Of a DNA stretch of 61,832 nucleotides, positions 1 through 8,996 are shown piece by piece. A program made the position numbers and the translations under genes. The notes beneath the pieces are model-generated. The model saw only the letters and a list, made by a program, of their open reading frames with translations, did not search any database and had not been told where the DNA came from. The DNA lies in assembly GCA_019245115.1 (NCBI GenBank), contig JAFARZ010000284.1:1-61832 (forward strand). The letters are read 5' to 3'. The first letter of the stretch is position 1, and each line of letters starts with the position of its first letter. The DNA comes from Streptosporangiaceae bacterium. Its GTDB lineage: Bacteria > Actinomycetota > Actinomycetes > Streptosporangiales > Streptosporangiaceae.

Positions 1-42
1 CCCCCCGGCGGCTGCGGCCCTGCGGCCCTCGCCGCTGCCGGC

Positions 43-95
43 CATGATCATGGGTCGTTTGCGGTAACTATTCCCGCAAACGACCCATGATCATG
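43..95. repeat. Perfect 22-bp inverted repeat upstream of ssb
   Basis: Arms 43-64 and 74-95 are exact reverse complements separated by a 9-nt loop. There is no T-run, so it is not a classical Rho-independent terminator, but perfect hairpins like this often end transcripts in high-GC actinomycetes. It probably closes a gene lying left of the window. The first 42 bases hold nothing else recognisable. Confidence 0.6.
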
Positions 96-151
96 AAAGC
101 GCTCGATTGGCGGCGCGCATTATGGCGCATCTGGTTGCCGACGGCAAATAC

Positions 152-190
152 GTATCCACAGCTCAGAGTGCTCTTAGCAAGTTATCCACA
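152..190 (+). promoter_or_regulatory. Two DnaA-box-like nonamers upstream of ssb
   Basis: TTATCCACA at 182-190 matches the classical DnaA box exactly, and GTATCCACA at 152-160 differs at one base. Both lie in the same orientation in the ssb leader, 95-135 bp before the start. They could be regulatory DnaA sites for ssb; two boxes alone do not make an origin. The remainder of 96-285 shows only the ssb ribosome-binding site AAGGAGGAG. Confidence 0.35.
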
Positions 191-285
191 GGCCAGGGGT
201 CCGGCGAGCGGAGCGCTCGGTATCCGCGCCACCGTGGAGGTGGCCCGGTGACGAAGGGTCATCGGGAACCTCAAGGAGGAGCGCA

Positions 286-930
286 ATGAGTCAGGGCGGA
301 TACGTGACCCTCATCGGCTTCGTCGCACGCGAGCCGAACCTGCGGACGACCAAGGATGGTCGTCAGGTCGCGGACGTGCGGGTGGGGGCGACGACGAGGA
401 TCTACGACAGAGCCGAGGACGAATGGCGGGACGGCGAGACGTGCTACTACACGGTGAACTGCTGGCGGCGGCTGGCCGGTCACGTGCGTGCCAGCCTGCG
501 CAAGGGCGATCCGGTCATGGTGAAGGGACGTTTCCGCACTCACACCTATCAGGACAAGCAGAACAGGATCAGGACCGAGGTCGAGATAGTGGCGGACACG
601 ATCGGGCACGACCTCAGCCGCGGTGTCGCGAACTACATGAGGCCCGAACGTCGGCCGCGAGAGGACACTGACAACGTGGCCGGTACCGACCCGGTGGCGG
701 CCGATGCCGGTACGGCCAACCCGGACGATCCGGCGATGGAGGGATCCGCGGCCGGGTTGGCAGCCTCGCCGTTCGCCGACCCGGGATCGGCCGAGTTCGG
801 CGACCCGCATCAAGTCGTCGACGACCTCAATCGCGATCTGGACAGAGAAATCCTCGCCGAGGCGCAGCGCGCAACAGAGCCGGAGCTGGAAGTATCCCGC
901 GAACCGGCTGGGGCGTCCGTGCCGTTCTGA
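286..930 (+). CDS. ssb: Single-stranded DNA-binding protein
   Basis: This 214-residue protein coats single-stranded DNA during replication and repair. Residues 1-110 form the OB-fold typical of bacterial SSB, with recognisable segments such as VTLIGFVAREPNLR and NCWRRLAGHVRASLRKGD. The C-terminal half is a low-complexity acidic linker. It ends in SVPF, keeping only the terminal Pro-Phe of the usual DDxPF partner-binding tip. The start is supported by AAGGAGGAG 5 nt upstream. The gene stands alone rather than between rpsF and rpsR, so it may be a second (SsbB-like) paralogue rather than the main replicative SSB; the sequence does not settle this. Confidence 0.93.
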   Translation: MSQGGYVTLIGFVAREPNLRTTKDGRQVADVRVGATTRIYDRAEDEWRDGETCYYTVNCWRRLAGHVRASLRKGDPVMVKGRFRTHTYQDKQNRIRTEVEIVADTIGHDLSRGVANYMRPERRPREDTDNVAGTDPVAADAGTANPDDPAMEGSAAGLAASPFADPGSAEFGDPHQVVDDLNRDLDREILAEAQRATEPELEVSREPAGASVPF

Positions 931-1296
931 GCCTCAGATCCAGATAACGCCTCGCACCGGTTCCCCTCTCTTCCGCGCCACTCAAGTCCGCCGGGCAACC
1001 AGGCCCGCACGGAACGGATACACTTCATATCCTAACGTAACTGTTCCGTGCGGTGCCGCCGGGATCCTTGAGACCTCCGTGCGGTATTGCCGGGGCCGGT
1101 GAGGCGCGAGGCCGCGGCCGGAGGCCCAGGCAAATTCAACGCTGTAGGGGAGTCCCGGTTTCCTACCGCACTATGCCGGCGGCGTCGGCAACATACTCGT
1201 TCGCCGACGCTCCGGTACGCATCGCACCTATAATGTTACCTAACGTGATGACGGGCCGGTCACGGGGATCCGGCCACGCCGGTGGGGCAGGAAGGC
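931..1296 (+). promoter_or_regulatory. Intergenic region with candidate promoter for the GGDEF gene
   Basis: This 366-bp gap contains a perfect TATAAT at 1229-1234, about 60 nt before the downstream gene. The hexamer about 17 bp upstream (GACGCT) is only a weak -35. No convincing small ORF, RNA gene or strong terminator is visible in the rest. Confidence 0.35.
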
Positions 1297-2634
1297 ATGT
1301 CGGCAGTTCAAGACGCGATAAGGCAACGGCAGCGGGGTCTGCGGCGCCTGATGAGGTGGCCGTGGGCCTGGCCGTTGCTGGCCATGCCGATGTCACTCAT
1401 CGTGTACGTGCTGGCGATCCTCGCTGTGGATCTGGCGCTCATCGGATGGGAACTCGCCGAAACACAGTGGCGGCCAGCCGATCTCGCCCTCGCGGCCGCT
1501 CTCCTTGTGGCGGCGGCCATCTGTATCGAGGCGCTCCGGCGGCTCGGCCAGCCATCCGGTGTCTCCCGTGACCTGCTGTCCGCCTGGTGGCTGCCGATCG
1601 CGCTGCTGCTGTCCCCGCTCTACGCGCTACTCGCTCCGTTCGTCGTCGGCCTCGTGCTGTACGCAAGGGGTCATCGGACTACGCCGGTCTACCGGCGCAT
1701 GTTCAGCTCGGCCGCGCTCGGTCTGGCGGGGGCCGCCACCTCCGTCACCTTTCACCGGCTGTGGCCGGCGGCCGGGCATGTGTCACTGGGTGGAGCGTCG
1801 GGGTGGCTCTCCCACCCCGGAGTGGTAGTCGCCGCGATCGGGTGTGCGGTGCTGTTCGGCGTGGTGAATACGAGCATCGTCGCGATAGCCGCGCACCTCG
1901 CCGAACCGGAAGCCTCGCTGACTGGAGTGCTCTGGGACAAAGAGAGCCTTTTGCTCGACCTCACCGAGACGTGCGTCGGCATCCTGGTCGCCATCACCTG
2001 CGCGCTGAGCCCGTTGCTGCTCCTGGTGGCATTGCCGCCGGTGATCTTGCTCCAGCGTAGCCTGATGCATCAGCAGCTACAGGCAGCGGCACGGACCGAT
2101 CCGAAGACCGGCCTGCTGAACGCCGCCGCCTGGCAGCGCGAGGCCGACGCCGAGGTCAACCGGGCGCTGCGGTCTAGCGGGCTCGGGGCGGCATCGGGAT
2201 CAAATTCGAGCGTGGCGATGTTGCTTATTGATGTCGATCACTTCAAGCGGGTGAACGACAGGCACGGTCATCTGGCCGGCGACGAGGTGCTGAAGAGCCT
2301 CGCCGCCGAGCTAAGGCAGCAGGTCCGGGACTCCGACGTCGTCGGGCGATTCGGCGGCGAGGAATTCACGGTGCTACTGCCCCGCGCGGACGCGGCGGAG
2401 GCCGTGGGAATCGCGGAACGACTCCGGCGCAGTGCCAGCATGCTGAGCATCTTCGCCGGGGACGCGCGGATCTGCGTCACGGTCTCGATCGGCGTCGCGG
2501 TACTCGGCCAGCACGGCCGCGACCTGTTCGAACTGCTGGCCGCCGCGGACCTGGCGTTGTACCGGGCCAAGGACAAGGGCCGTAACCAGGTCTGCCTCTA
2601 CGGCGGCGACGAGGCGACCGGCGCCAGACCGTAG
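1297..2634 (+). CDS. Membrane-anchored diguanylate cyclase (GGDEF domain)
   Basis: The protein condenses two GTP into the second messenger cyclic di-GMP. The N-terminal 250 residues contain several hydrophobic spans and probably form a multi-pass membrane sensor of undefined ligand. The C-terminal 170 residues are a GGDEF domain with active-site GGEEF (about residue 353). A product-inhibition I-site RxxD (RDSD) sits exactly five residues upstream, so both catalysis and feedback inhibition look intact. There is no EAL domain. ATG 1297 is preferred over the upstream GTG at 1282 because the purine-rich GGGGCAGGAAGG lies just before it. It is monocistronic and closed by GC-rich hairpins. Confidence 0.9.
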   Translation: MSAVQDAIRQRQRGLRRLMRWPWAWPLLAMPMSLIVYVLAILAVDLALIGWELAETQWRPADLALAAALLVAAAICIEALRRLGQPSGVSRDLLSAWWLPIALLLSPLYALLAPFVVGLVLYARGHRTTPVYRRMFSSAALGLAGAATSVTFHRLWPAAGHVSLGGASGWLSHPGVVVAAIGCAVLFGVVNTSIVAIAAHLAEPEASLTGVLWDKESLLLDLTETCVGILVAITCALSPLLLLVALPPVILLQRSLMHQQLQAAARTDPKTGLLNAAAWQREADAEVNRALRSSGLGAASGSNSSVAMLLIDVDHFKRVNDRHGHLAGDEVLKSLAAELRQQVRDSDVVGRFGGEEFTVLLPRADAAEAVGIAERLRRSASMLSIFAGDARICVTVSIGVAVLGQHGRDLFELLAAADLALYRAKDKGRNQVCLYGGDEATGARP

Positions 2635-2645
2635 GCTGCTGTGTA

Positions 2646-2707
2646 TTCCCCGGGGGGAACGACCCCCCCGGTGACCCCCCCGCTTCCGGGGGGATGCCAT
2701 CCCCCGG
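2646..2707 (+). terminator. GC-rich hairpins between the GGDEF gene and ettA
   Basis: Two strong stem-loops lie back to back: G6/C6 arms 2652-2657 and 2663-2668 with a 5-nt loop, and near-perfect arms 2686-2695 and 2699-2707 around a 3-nt loop. There is no T-run. Their place right after the cyclase stop codon suggests transcription termination or mRNA 3'-end protection. Confidence 0.45.
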
Positions 2708-2747
2708 GGCCCCCTGGCCCCCTGATCCCCCGGATAGGCTTAAGGAC

Positions 2748-4412
<1,665 letters not shown>

Positions 4413-4458
4413 TCCCGTCAAGGCTCTGCGCCCAGCCCCGGCCGCGCGGCGGATACGT

Positions 4459-4506
4459 AAATGATGGCGGTCATGGTTGCTATGACTACCATAACCGCCA
4501 TCATTT
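4459..4506 (+). terminator. 19-bp inverted repeat downstream of ettA
   Basis: Arms 4459-4477 and 4488-4506 pair with one mismatch around a 10-nt loop, 46 nt after the ettA stop. The outer stem base is AT-rich and the helix long, consistent with a transcription terminator that may serve both strands. Confidence 0.6.
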
Positions 4507-4683
4507 CGCGTCGTAGTCCGGCGGCACGGTGCTACGGCCAGCTCGGCAACCACCAATCGTGTGCGGGATTATTTATCGTGGTGTTATCTCACAAATCGTA
4601 AGAATGCCAGCATAACGTGTTTTTCCGCCGCGTCGGCCCAGGTCAGTCTACGCTAGACTGCCGTGCTCGCCTGGTGAGTTACA

Positions 4684-4905
4684 CGTATCGCCGCATACCG
4701 GGCACATATGCCGCCGTCGCGTGGAGATAGGAGCCCTCCGGAAGAAAAGGCGCCGGAAACCGGCGCCCATTCTTCCGTGGGGCCCTTTTATTCCGCGTCG
4801 TCCACCGCAATCGCCGTGCACATAACGGCCATATCCGGGCAGAACCGGCGGCCACTCGCGACATACCGCTCACTCAAGCGTAATCGATGCCTGAAATGTC
4901 GGATA
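4684..4905 (+). repeat. Dispersed repeat copy A with perfect 37-nt hairpin
   Basis: This stretch reappears in inverted orientation at 15712-15945 with long identical blocks, including about 80 nt around 4725-4804. Its centre folds into a perfect hairpin: GGAAGAA 4740-4746 pairs with TTCTTCC 4770-4776, and GGCGCCGG 4749-4756 with CCGGCGCC 4760-4767, around loop AAA. A short frame read through both copies is also partly conserved, so either a structured RNA/mobile repeat (MITE- or REP-like) or a small protein is possible. I favour a non-coding repeat. The rest of the 4413-4996 gap, apart from the ettA hairpin, shows nothing recognisable. Confidence 0.7.
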
Positions 4906-4996
4906 AATCGGGCGGCAATCGGCGCGGAAAGGGGGCTCCGGGCAAAGGGGGCGCGGAAAGGGGCGACTCCGGGCAAAGGCGCTGAGACGACACGGG

Positions 4997-6136
4997 TTAG
5001 CGGACCAGGCGGAAGAAGGAGCGGAGTTCGTTCACGAACAGCTCCGGTTGCTCCAGGGCGGCGAAATGCCCGCCGGCCGGGGGCTCGTTCCAGTAACGGA
5101 TGTCGGTGAAGCGCCGTTCGGCCCAGCGGCGGGATGGACGCTGGAGTTCGTACGGGAAGACCGAACAGCCGACTGGCACGTCTACCGTGTCCTCGCGCTC
5201 CCCGGATAGCCAGGCGTTCACCTGACGGATGCTTTCCCAGTACAGGCGGGCGGAGGATGCGCCAGTCCCGGGGAGCCAGTACATCATCACGTTGTCGAGC
5301 ATGTCGTCGCGGGTGAGCGCGCTCCCGGGATCGGTCCATGACCGGAATTTCTCGACGATCCAGGCACACAGCAGGGCGGGGGAATCGACCAGGCCGTACC
5401 CGATCGTCTGCGGCTTGGTCGCGTGCTCCGTTGAGTAGCCGGATTCCCATTCGGCGAAGTGGCGCAGCTTGGCAAGCGAAGCCTGCTCGGCAGGGGTGAG
5501 GTCATCGAGCTTGTCCGGGTCCGGTCCGGCCAGCGGCGGGATCAGGTGAACACCCACCACATGCGACGCGTCCTGCTGGCCGATGCTGGCGCTGATGCTG
5601 GTTCCCCAGTCGCTGCCCACCGCGCCATAGCGCGGGTAACCGAGGCGTGCCATCAGCTGGGCCCATGCTCGCGCGATCTGCTCAACGCCCCACCCGGTCC
5701 GGTCCGGCTTGCCGCTGAAGCCGTAGCCGGGCAGCGATGGGCAGACGACGTCGAAGGCATCCGCTCCAGCCGACAACGGCCCCAGCACCTTCAGGAACTC
5801 GACGACCGAGCCGGGCCACCCGTGGGTGATGATCAGCGGCAACGCGAAGCGGCGCGGCGAGCGGACATGGATGAAGTGGATCGGCACCCCGTCGATCTCG
5901 GTGCGGAACTGCGGCAGTGCGTTCAGCCGTGCCTCGGTGACCCGCCAGTCGTAGCCGTCGGCCCAGTACGCGCACAGGTCACGCAAATAGCTCAGAGGGA
6001 CGCCCTGGGACCAGTCGCCGACTGGTTCGGGTTCCGGCCACCGGGTCCGGCGCAGCCGGTCCCGCAGGTCGCTCAGCTCATCGGCCGGAACTCCGATCCG
6101 GAACGGGATTACCTCACCAGTCACACCTACGACCAT
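4997..6136 (-). CDS. Epoxide hydrolase (alpha/beta hydrolase fold, EHN N-terminal domain)
   Basis: This enzyme of about 379 residues opens epoxides to diols through a covalent aspartyl ester. The N-terminal epoxide-hydrolase domain is recognisable from PFRIGVPADELSDLRDRL to about residue 95. The oxyanion segment HGWPGS is at 105-110, nucleophile Asp176 lies in GSDWG, and the catalytic His is in GGHFAALEQPE near the C terminus. The start is uncertain: ATG at 6136 gives the normal family N terminus, while an ATG at 6181 would add 15 residues and overlap the divergent dinB-like gene. No strong Shine-Dalgarno is visible for either. The physiological substrate is unknown. Confidence 0.88.
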   Translation of the reverse strand: MVVGVTGEVIPFRIGVPADELSDLRDRLRRTRWPEPEPVGDWSQGVPLSYLRDLCAYWADGYDWRVTEARLNALPQFRTEIDGVPIHFIHVRSPRRFALPLIITHGWPGSVVEFLKVLGPLSAGADAFDVVCPSLPGYGFSGKPDRTGWGVEQIARAWAQLMARLGYPRYGAVGSDWGTSISASIGQQDASHVVGVHLIPPLAGPDPDKLDDLTPAEQASLAKLRHFAEWESGYSTEHATKPQTIGYGLVDSPALLCAWIVEKFRSWTDPGSALTRDDMLDNVMMYWLPGTGASSARLYWESIRQVNAWLSGEREDTVDVPVGCSVFPYELQRPSRRWAERRFTDIRYWNEPPAGGHFAALEQPELFVNELRSFFRLVR

Positions 6137-6180
6137 ACGTGCCGCGGCTAACCGAACCCGGTCCCGTAGCATGGCTACCA

Positions 6181-6885
6181 ATGACCATCATCCCGGACAC
6201 CAAAGACTGGACCTGGGTGCTTGAGCGCCCCTGCCCCGAGTGCGGCTTCGACACCAGCTGGTTCGCCCGCGAAGACGTGCCCGGCATGATCCTGGCCAAC
6301 GCCACGGCCTGGCTCGACGTGCTGACCGGACCCACCGAGGTCCGGGCACGTCCAGCGCCAGACCGGTGGTCGCCGCTCGAGTACGGCTGCCACGTCCGCG
6401 ATGTGCTGCGCCGGTACGACGAGCGGCTCGAGCTCATGCTCACCGAGCATGATCCGGACTTCGCGAACTGGGACCAGGACGCGACCGCCGTCGCGGACCG
6501 CTACGGCGAGCAGGACCCCGTCCAGGTGTCCGACGACCTGATGAGGGCGGCCCAGGCGCTCGCGGCCCGGTTCGCGGCCGTGACCGGCGACCAGTGGCAG
6601 CGGACCGGCAGCCGGAGCGACGGGGCCCAGTTCACGGTCGAGACATTCGCCAGGTACTTCATCCACGACCCGGTGCACCACCTGTACGACGTCACCGGCG
6701 TGCGCGCTGCGTTATGCGGTCTCTGCGGTGTTAAGCAGCCACGCTTCCGCGACCGGCGGCGGAGGTGGTCCGGTGGCCAGCCAGACGTTGAGAGCCTGTA
6801 TCAGCGGACCAGGGTTCTTCCTCGACCTGGGGAACGCGCGACTGCTGGTGAACAGGAGTCCGCAGGCTGGTGTTCCGGCCTGTAG
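6181..6885 (+). CDS. DinB/YfiT-family protein with anomalous C-terminal tail
   Basis: DinB-family proteins are four-helix bundles, often metal-dependent thiol transferases or of unknown function. Residues 1-172 match the family, with likely metal-ligand His in GCHVRDV and in HDPVHHLYDV. Normal members stop shortly after this last motif. Here the frame continues about 60 arginine- and glycine-rich residues to 6885, running antisense through the 3' end of the toxin gene at 6712-7104. The tail looks like non-coding read-through. The likeliest explanation is loss of the native stop by a frameshift or by insertion of the adjacent toxin-antitoxin module. ATG 6181 is the sensible start; the frame also opens upstream at 6139. 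Confidence 0.75.
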   Translation: MTIIPDTKDWTWVLERPCPECGFDTSWFAREDVPGMILANATAWLDVLTGPTEVRARPAPDRWSPLEYGCHVRDVLRRYDERLELMLTEHDPDFANWDQDATAVADRYGEQDPVQVSDDLMRAAQALAARFAAVTGDQWQRTGSRSDGAQFTVETFARYFIHDPVHHLYDVTGVRAALCGLCGVKQPRFRDRRRRWSGGQPDVESLYQRTRVLPRPGERATAGEQESAGWCSGL

Positions 6886-7104
6886 CGCTCGCAGCAGGAT
6901 CGGGCGGAAGTCCTTCACGTTCTCCGTGAGCACCCACCTGTTCTCCGTGCTTGCCCACGCGAATATCTCTTCATCGGACTTCGAACGCAGGTCGGGCCTA
7001 TCTGCGACGGCAATCACATCATGACCGAGTTCACGTAGCTCCGCCGCGATGGCGGGAGCGAACATCTCGTCCAGCAGCAATCGGGCCATGGATCGCTGGA
7101 TCAT
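6712..7104 (-). CDS. DUF5615 PIN-like toxin of a type II toxin-antitoxin pair
   Basis: A small protein (130 residues, or 125 from the ATG at 7089) of the DUF5615/Mut7-C-like PIN group. It starts with the characteristic ARLLLDEMFAP and carries acidic residues in the expected positions (LLLDE; KSDEEIF; TENVKDF). PIN-like folds cut RNA using clustered acidic side chains, so a ribonuclease toxin is likely. ATG 7104 overlaps the antitoxin stop as ATGA, suggesting translational coupling; ATG 7089 would fit the shortest family members. The 3' end overlaps the extended DinB frame on the other strand by 174 bp. Confidence 0.75.
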   Translation of the reverse strand: MIQRSMARLLLDEMFAPAIAAELRELGHDVIAVADRPDLRSKSDEEIFAWASTENRWVLTENVKDFRPILLRALQAGTPACGLLFTSSRAFPRSRKNPGPLIQALNVWLATGPPPPPVAEAWLLNTAETA

Positions 7105-7523
7105 GCGATGAGCTGCTGCTGGACGCGCCACGCGGATTCGGCGTGCACGGAAGCCTCTTCAGCCTCGGTGATCTCCGCATCGATTTCGTCAGGATAGTCG
7201 CCGTAATAGCTGATCGCCGTGCTGATCCGGCTGGCATCCACCGCGAATACCTCGGCAGCCGCATCGATCGCGGCGGGGCCCCGCTCGTCGACCTCGCGGA
7301 GGAATTTGATGATCTCCCAGATATCCGGGCCATAGGCCAGCGCCGCCCGGCGGCCGGATGGCCCATCCTTGAAGATGATGCCAGGGTGATCGGCCATCCG
7401 CAGCCCCTCATCGATAAGCCGCTGCGCCAGGCCGGCGACGCTGGCGCCGGTTATGGCATGAGCACGGTGCCGCAGCCTGGCAAGCAGCGAAGGACTGAAG
7501 CGAATGGACAGAGGAGTGGCCAT
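7101..7523 (-). CDS. Antitoxin, ribbon-helix-helix plus DUF433-like domain
   Basis: A 140-residue protein directly upstream of and overlapping the toxin. The N terminus (MATPLSIRFSPSLLARLRHRA) looks like a ribbon-helix-helix DNA-binding strand and helix. The middle (HPGIIFKDGPSGRRAALAYG, IWEIIKFLRE) resembles the DUF433 antitoxins that pair with DUF5615 toxins. It should neutralise the toxin and repress its own promoter. The palindromic GTAGTG/CACTAC cluster immediately before its start is the obvious operator. Confidence 0.75.
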   Translation of the reverse strand: MATPLSIRFSPSLLARLRHRAHAITGASVAGLAQRLIDEGLRMADHPGIIFKDGPSGRRAALAYGPDIWEIIKFLREVDERGPAAIDAAAEVFAVDASRISTAISYYGDYPDEIDAEITEAEEASVHAESAWRVQQQLIA

Positions 7524-7555
7524 GACTACATTGTAGTGGTCGCACTACGGTAGTG
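7524..7555 (-). promoter_or_regulatory. Operator-like GTAGTG palindrome of the toxin-antitoxin operon
   Basis: GTAGTG 7533-7538 and CACTAC 7543-7548 form a perfect dyad. A third GTAGTG lies at 7550-7555 and a partial ACTACA at 7525-7530, directly abutting the antitoxin start. This spacing of half-sites is what an autoregulating ribbon-helix-helix antitoxin binds. Confidence 0.6.
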
Positions 7556-7580
7556 ACCGGCGTGCCTGCCTCCGACGCGG

Positions 7581-7625
7581 CGTCAGGCGGGAAAGCGTCA
7601 GGCGGGAAAGCGTCAGGCGGGGGAG
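7581..7625. repeat. Three tandem 15-bp repeats at the 3' end of the haemoglobin gene
   Basis: The unit CGTCAGGCGGGAAAG occurs at 7581 and 7596 exactly and at 7611 with a degenerate end. The haemoglobin stop codon lies in the third unit. It looks like slippage-derived duplication downstream of the coding sequence. Confidence 0.7.
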
Positions 7626-8026
7626 AGGCCTAGGTCGGGACGCTCCGGCATCACGTTGATCAAGCTGTGGGCGGCCATGACCAGGTAATCCCAGAACTGG
7701 GCGTCCAAGGACGGATCCAGGTTCAGCTCATCGAGCGAGGAACGCATGTGGCGGAGCCACGCGTCGCGTTCGGCCTCCCCGATGTGGAAGCGAGCATGCC
7801 GCATCCGGAGCCTGGGGTGCCCGCGCAGTTCGTCGTAGGTGCGCGGCCCGCCCCAGTACTGCATGAGGAACAACCGGAGGTGCTCTTCGGCCGGGCCGAG
7901 ATCCTTCGCCGGGTAGACCGGACGGAGCACTGGATCGTCGGCGACTCCCTGGTAGAACCGGTGGACCAGACGGCGGAAGGTCTCCTCGCCCCCCACTGCC
8001 TCATAAAAGCTGACCGGCTGACTCAT
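7613..8026 (-). CDS. glbO: Group II truncated haemoglobin (trHbO)
   Basis: At 137 residues this matches group II 2/2 haemoglobins, which bind O2/NO and are linked to respiration and oxidative or nitrosative stress. [26 protein letters not shown], the CD/E region with [24 protein letters not shown], and the proximal His region [10 protein letters not shown] are all visible. The Trp in QYWGGP is typical of trHbO. It is separated by 10 nt from the downstream MscS stop on the same strand, so it may follow independently. Ordinary housekeeping gene. Confidence 0.93.
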   Translation of the reverse strand: MSQPVSFYEAVGGEETFRRLVHRFYQGVADDPVLRPVYPAKDLGPAEEHLRLFLMQYWGGPRTYDELRGHPRLRMRHARFHIGEAERDAWLRHMRSSLDELNLDPSLDAQFWDYLVMAAHSLINVMPERPDLGLSPA

Positions 8027-8036
8027 ATCTCACAGC

Positions 8037-8996
8037 TTATGAGGCGCCCGCGGCGGGGGACGTCTCGGGCGCGGTGATCGCGACGACCTCCTGGGCGGGC
8101 CAGGTGATGCCGGCGGCGTCCAGCGCCGACTTGACGCGGGCGCGGAGTTCGCGGGCCACCTCCCACTGGCGCAGCGGGATGGTCTTGGCGACTATCCGCA
8201 TGGTCACCTGGTTGCCGGTCAGCTCCTGCGCCCCCCACACCTCAGGTTCTTCGATCATGAGCTCGCGCCATCGGGTCTCGTTCCACACGCTGGAGATAGC
8301 CTGCTCCATGAGCAGCCTGATCCGGACCAGATCGGAGTCGTACGGGACCGGAAAGTCGATCACCGCGCGGGACCAGCCCTGAGCCTCGTTGCCGACGCTG
8401 TCGATTGTGCCGTTGTGGATGTGCCATACGACGCCGTTGACGTCCCGGAGCCGGGTGGTGAGCAGCGTCATCGCCTCCACGGTGCCGGTCGTCCCGCCGA
8501 CGTTGACCATGTCGCCGACGCCGTAGTGGTCCTCGACGAGCATCAATATCCCGGCCAGGTAGTCCCGCACCAGGTTCTGCGCGCCGAAGCCGAGGGCTAC
8601 GCCGAGCACGCCCGCGCTGGCCAGCAGCGGGGCGAGGTTGATGCCGAGGTCGCCGAGTACGGTGAGCGCCGCGATGCCGAAGATCACCACCGACACACCG
8701 CTGACCAGGATCGAGCCGAGCGCTCTGGCCCGCTGCTCGCGACGTTCGTTCGTTTCCCTGGACAGCAGGGCCTGGGCCGTCGCCGCCCGCTCAATGATCC
8801 GGTCGATAAGCCGGTGCATGACCGCCCGGGCCACCAGCGCGAGCAAGATGACGAACACGATCCTAAGGAAGCGCCCGACCGGGCCGGCCAGGTAGACGTT
8901 GACCGCCGCGGTGGCGCCGACGTTGTGGGTGATGTCCCAGGTAAGCCGGCAGGCGATTCCGGGGTCGCGACCGCAGCTGCTGATTAGGGTTGGCAT
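8037..8996 (-). CDS. Small-conductance mechanosensitive channel (MscS family)
   Basis: A protein of about 319 residues that forms a tension-gated pore for osmotic release. Hydrophobic helices precede the pore-lining glycine/alanine-rich helix in LLASAGVLGVALGFGAQNLVRD, followed by the MscS beta domain (VEDHYGVGDMVNVGG TTGTVEAM) and the C-terminal alpha/beta cage. ATG 8996 overlaps the upstream hydrolase by 13 nt and has GGAGGG adjacent. The pair is probably cotranscribed. Confidence 0.88.
   Translation of the reverse strand: MPTLISSCGRDPGIACRLTWDITHNVGATAAVNVYLAGPVGRFLRIVFVILLALVARAVMHRLIDRIIERAATAQALLSRETNERREQRARALGSILVSGVSVVIFGIAALTVLGDLGINLAPLLASAGVLGVALGFGAQNLVRDYLAGILMLVEDHYGVGDMVNVGGTTGTVEAMTLLTTRLRDVNGVVWHIHNGTIDSVGNEAQGWSRAVIDFPVPYDSDLVRIRLLMEQAISSVWNETRWRELMIEEPEVWGAQELTGNQVTMRIVAKTIPLRQWEVARELRARVKSALDAAGITWPAQEVVAITAPETSPAAGAS

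Noticed and set aside
2646..2735. Possible 6C RNA because of repeated C-runs
   Set aside because: The C-runs pair with G-runs in stems rather than forming the C-rich loops that define the motif.
4708..5109. Small protein encoded by the dispersed repeat
   Set aside because: A frame is partly shared by both copies, but it diverges outside the hairpin block with non-synonymous changes and differing ends; kept only as an alternative to a non-coding repeat.
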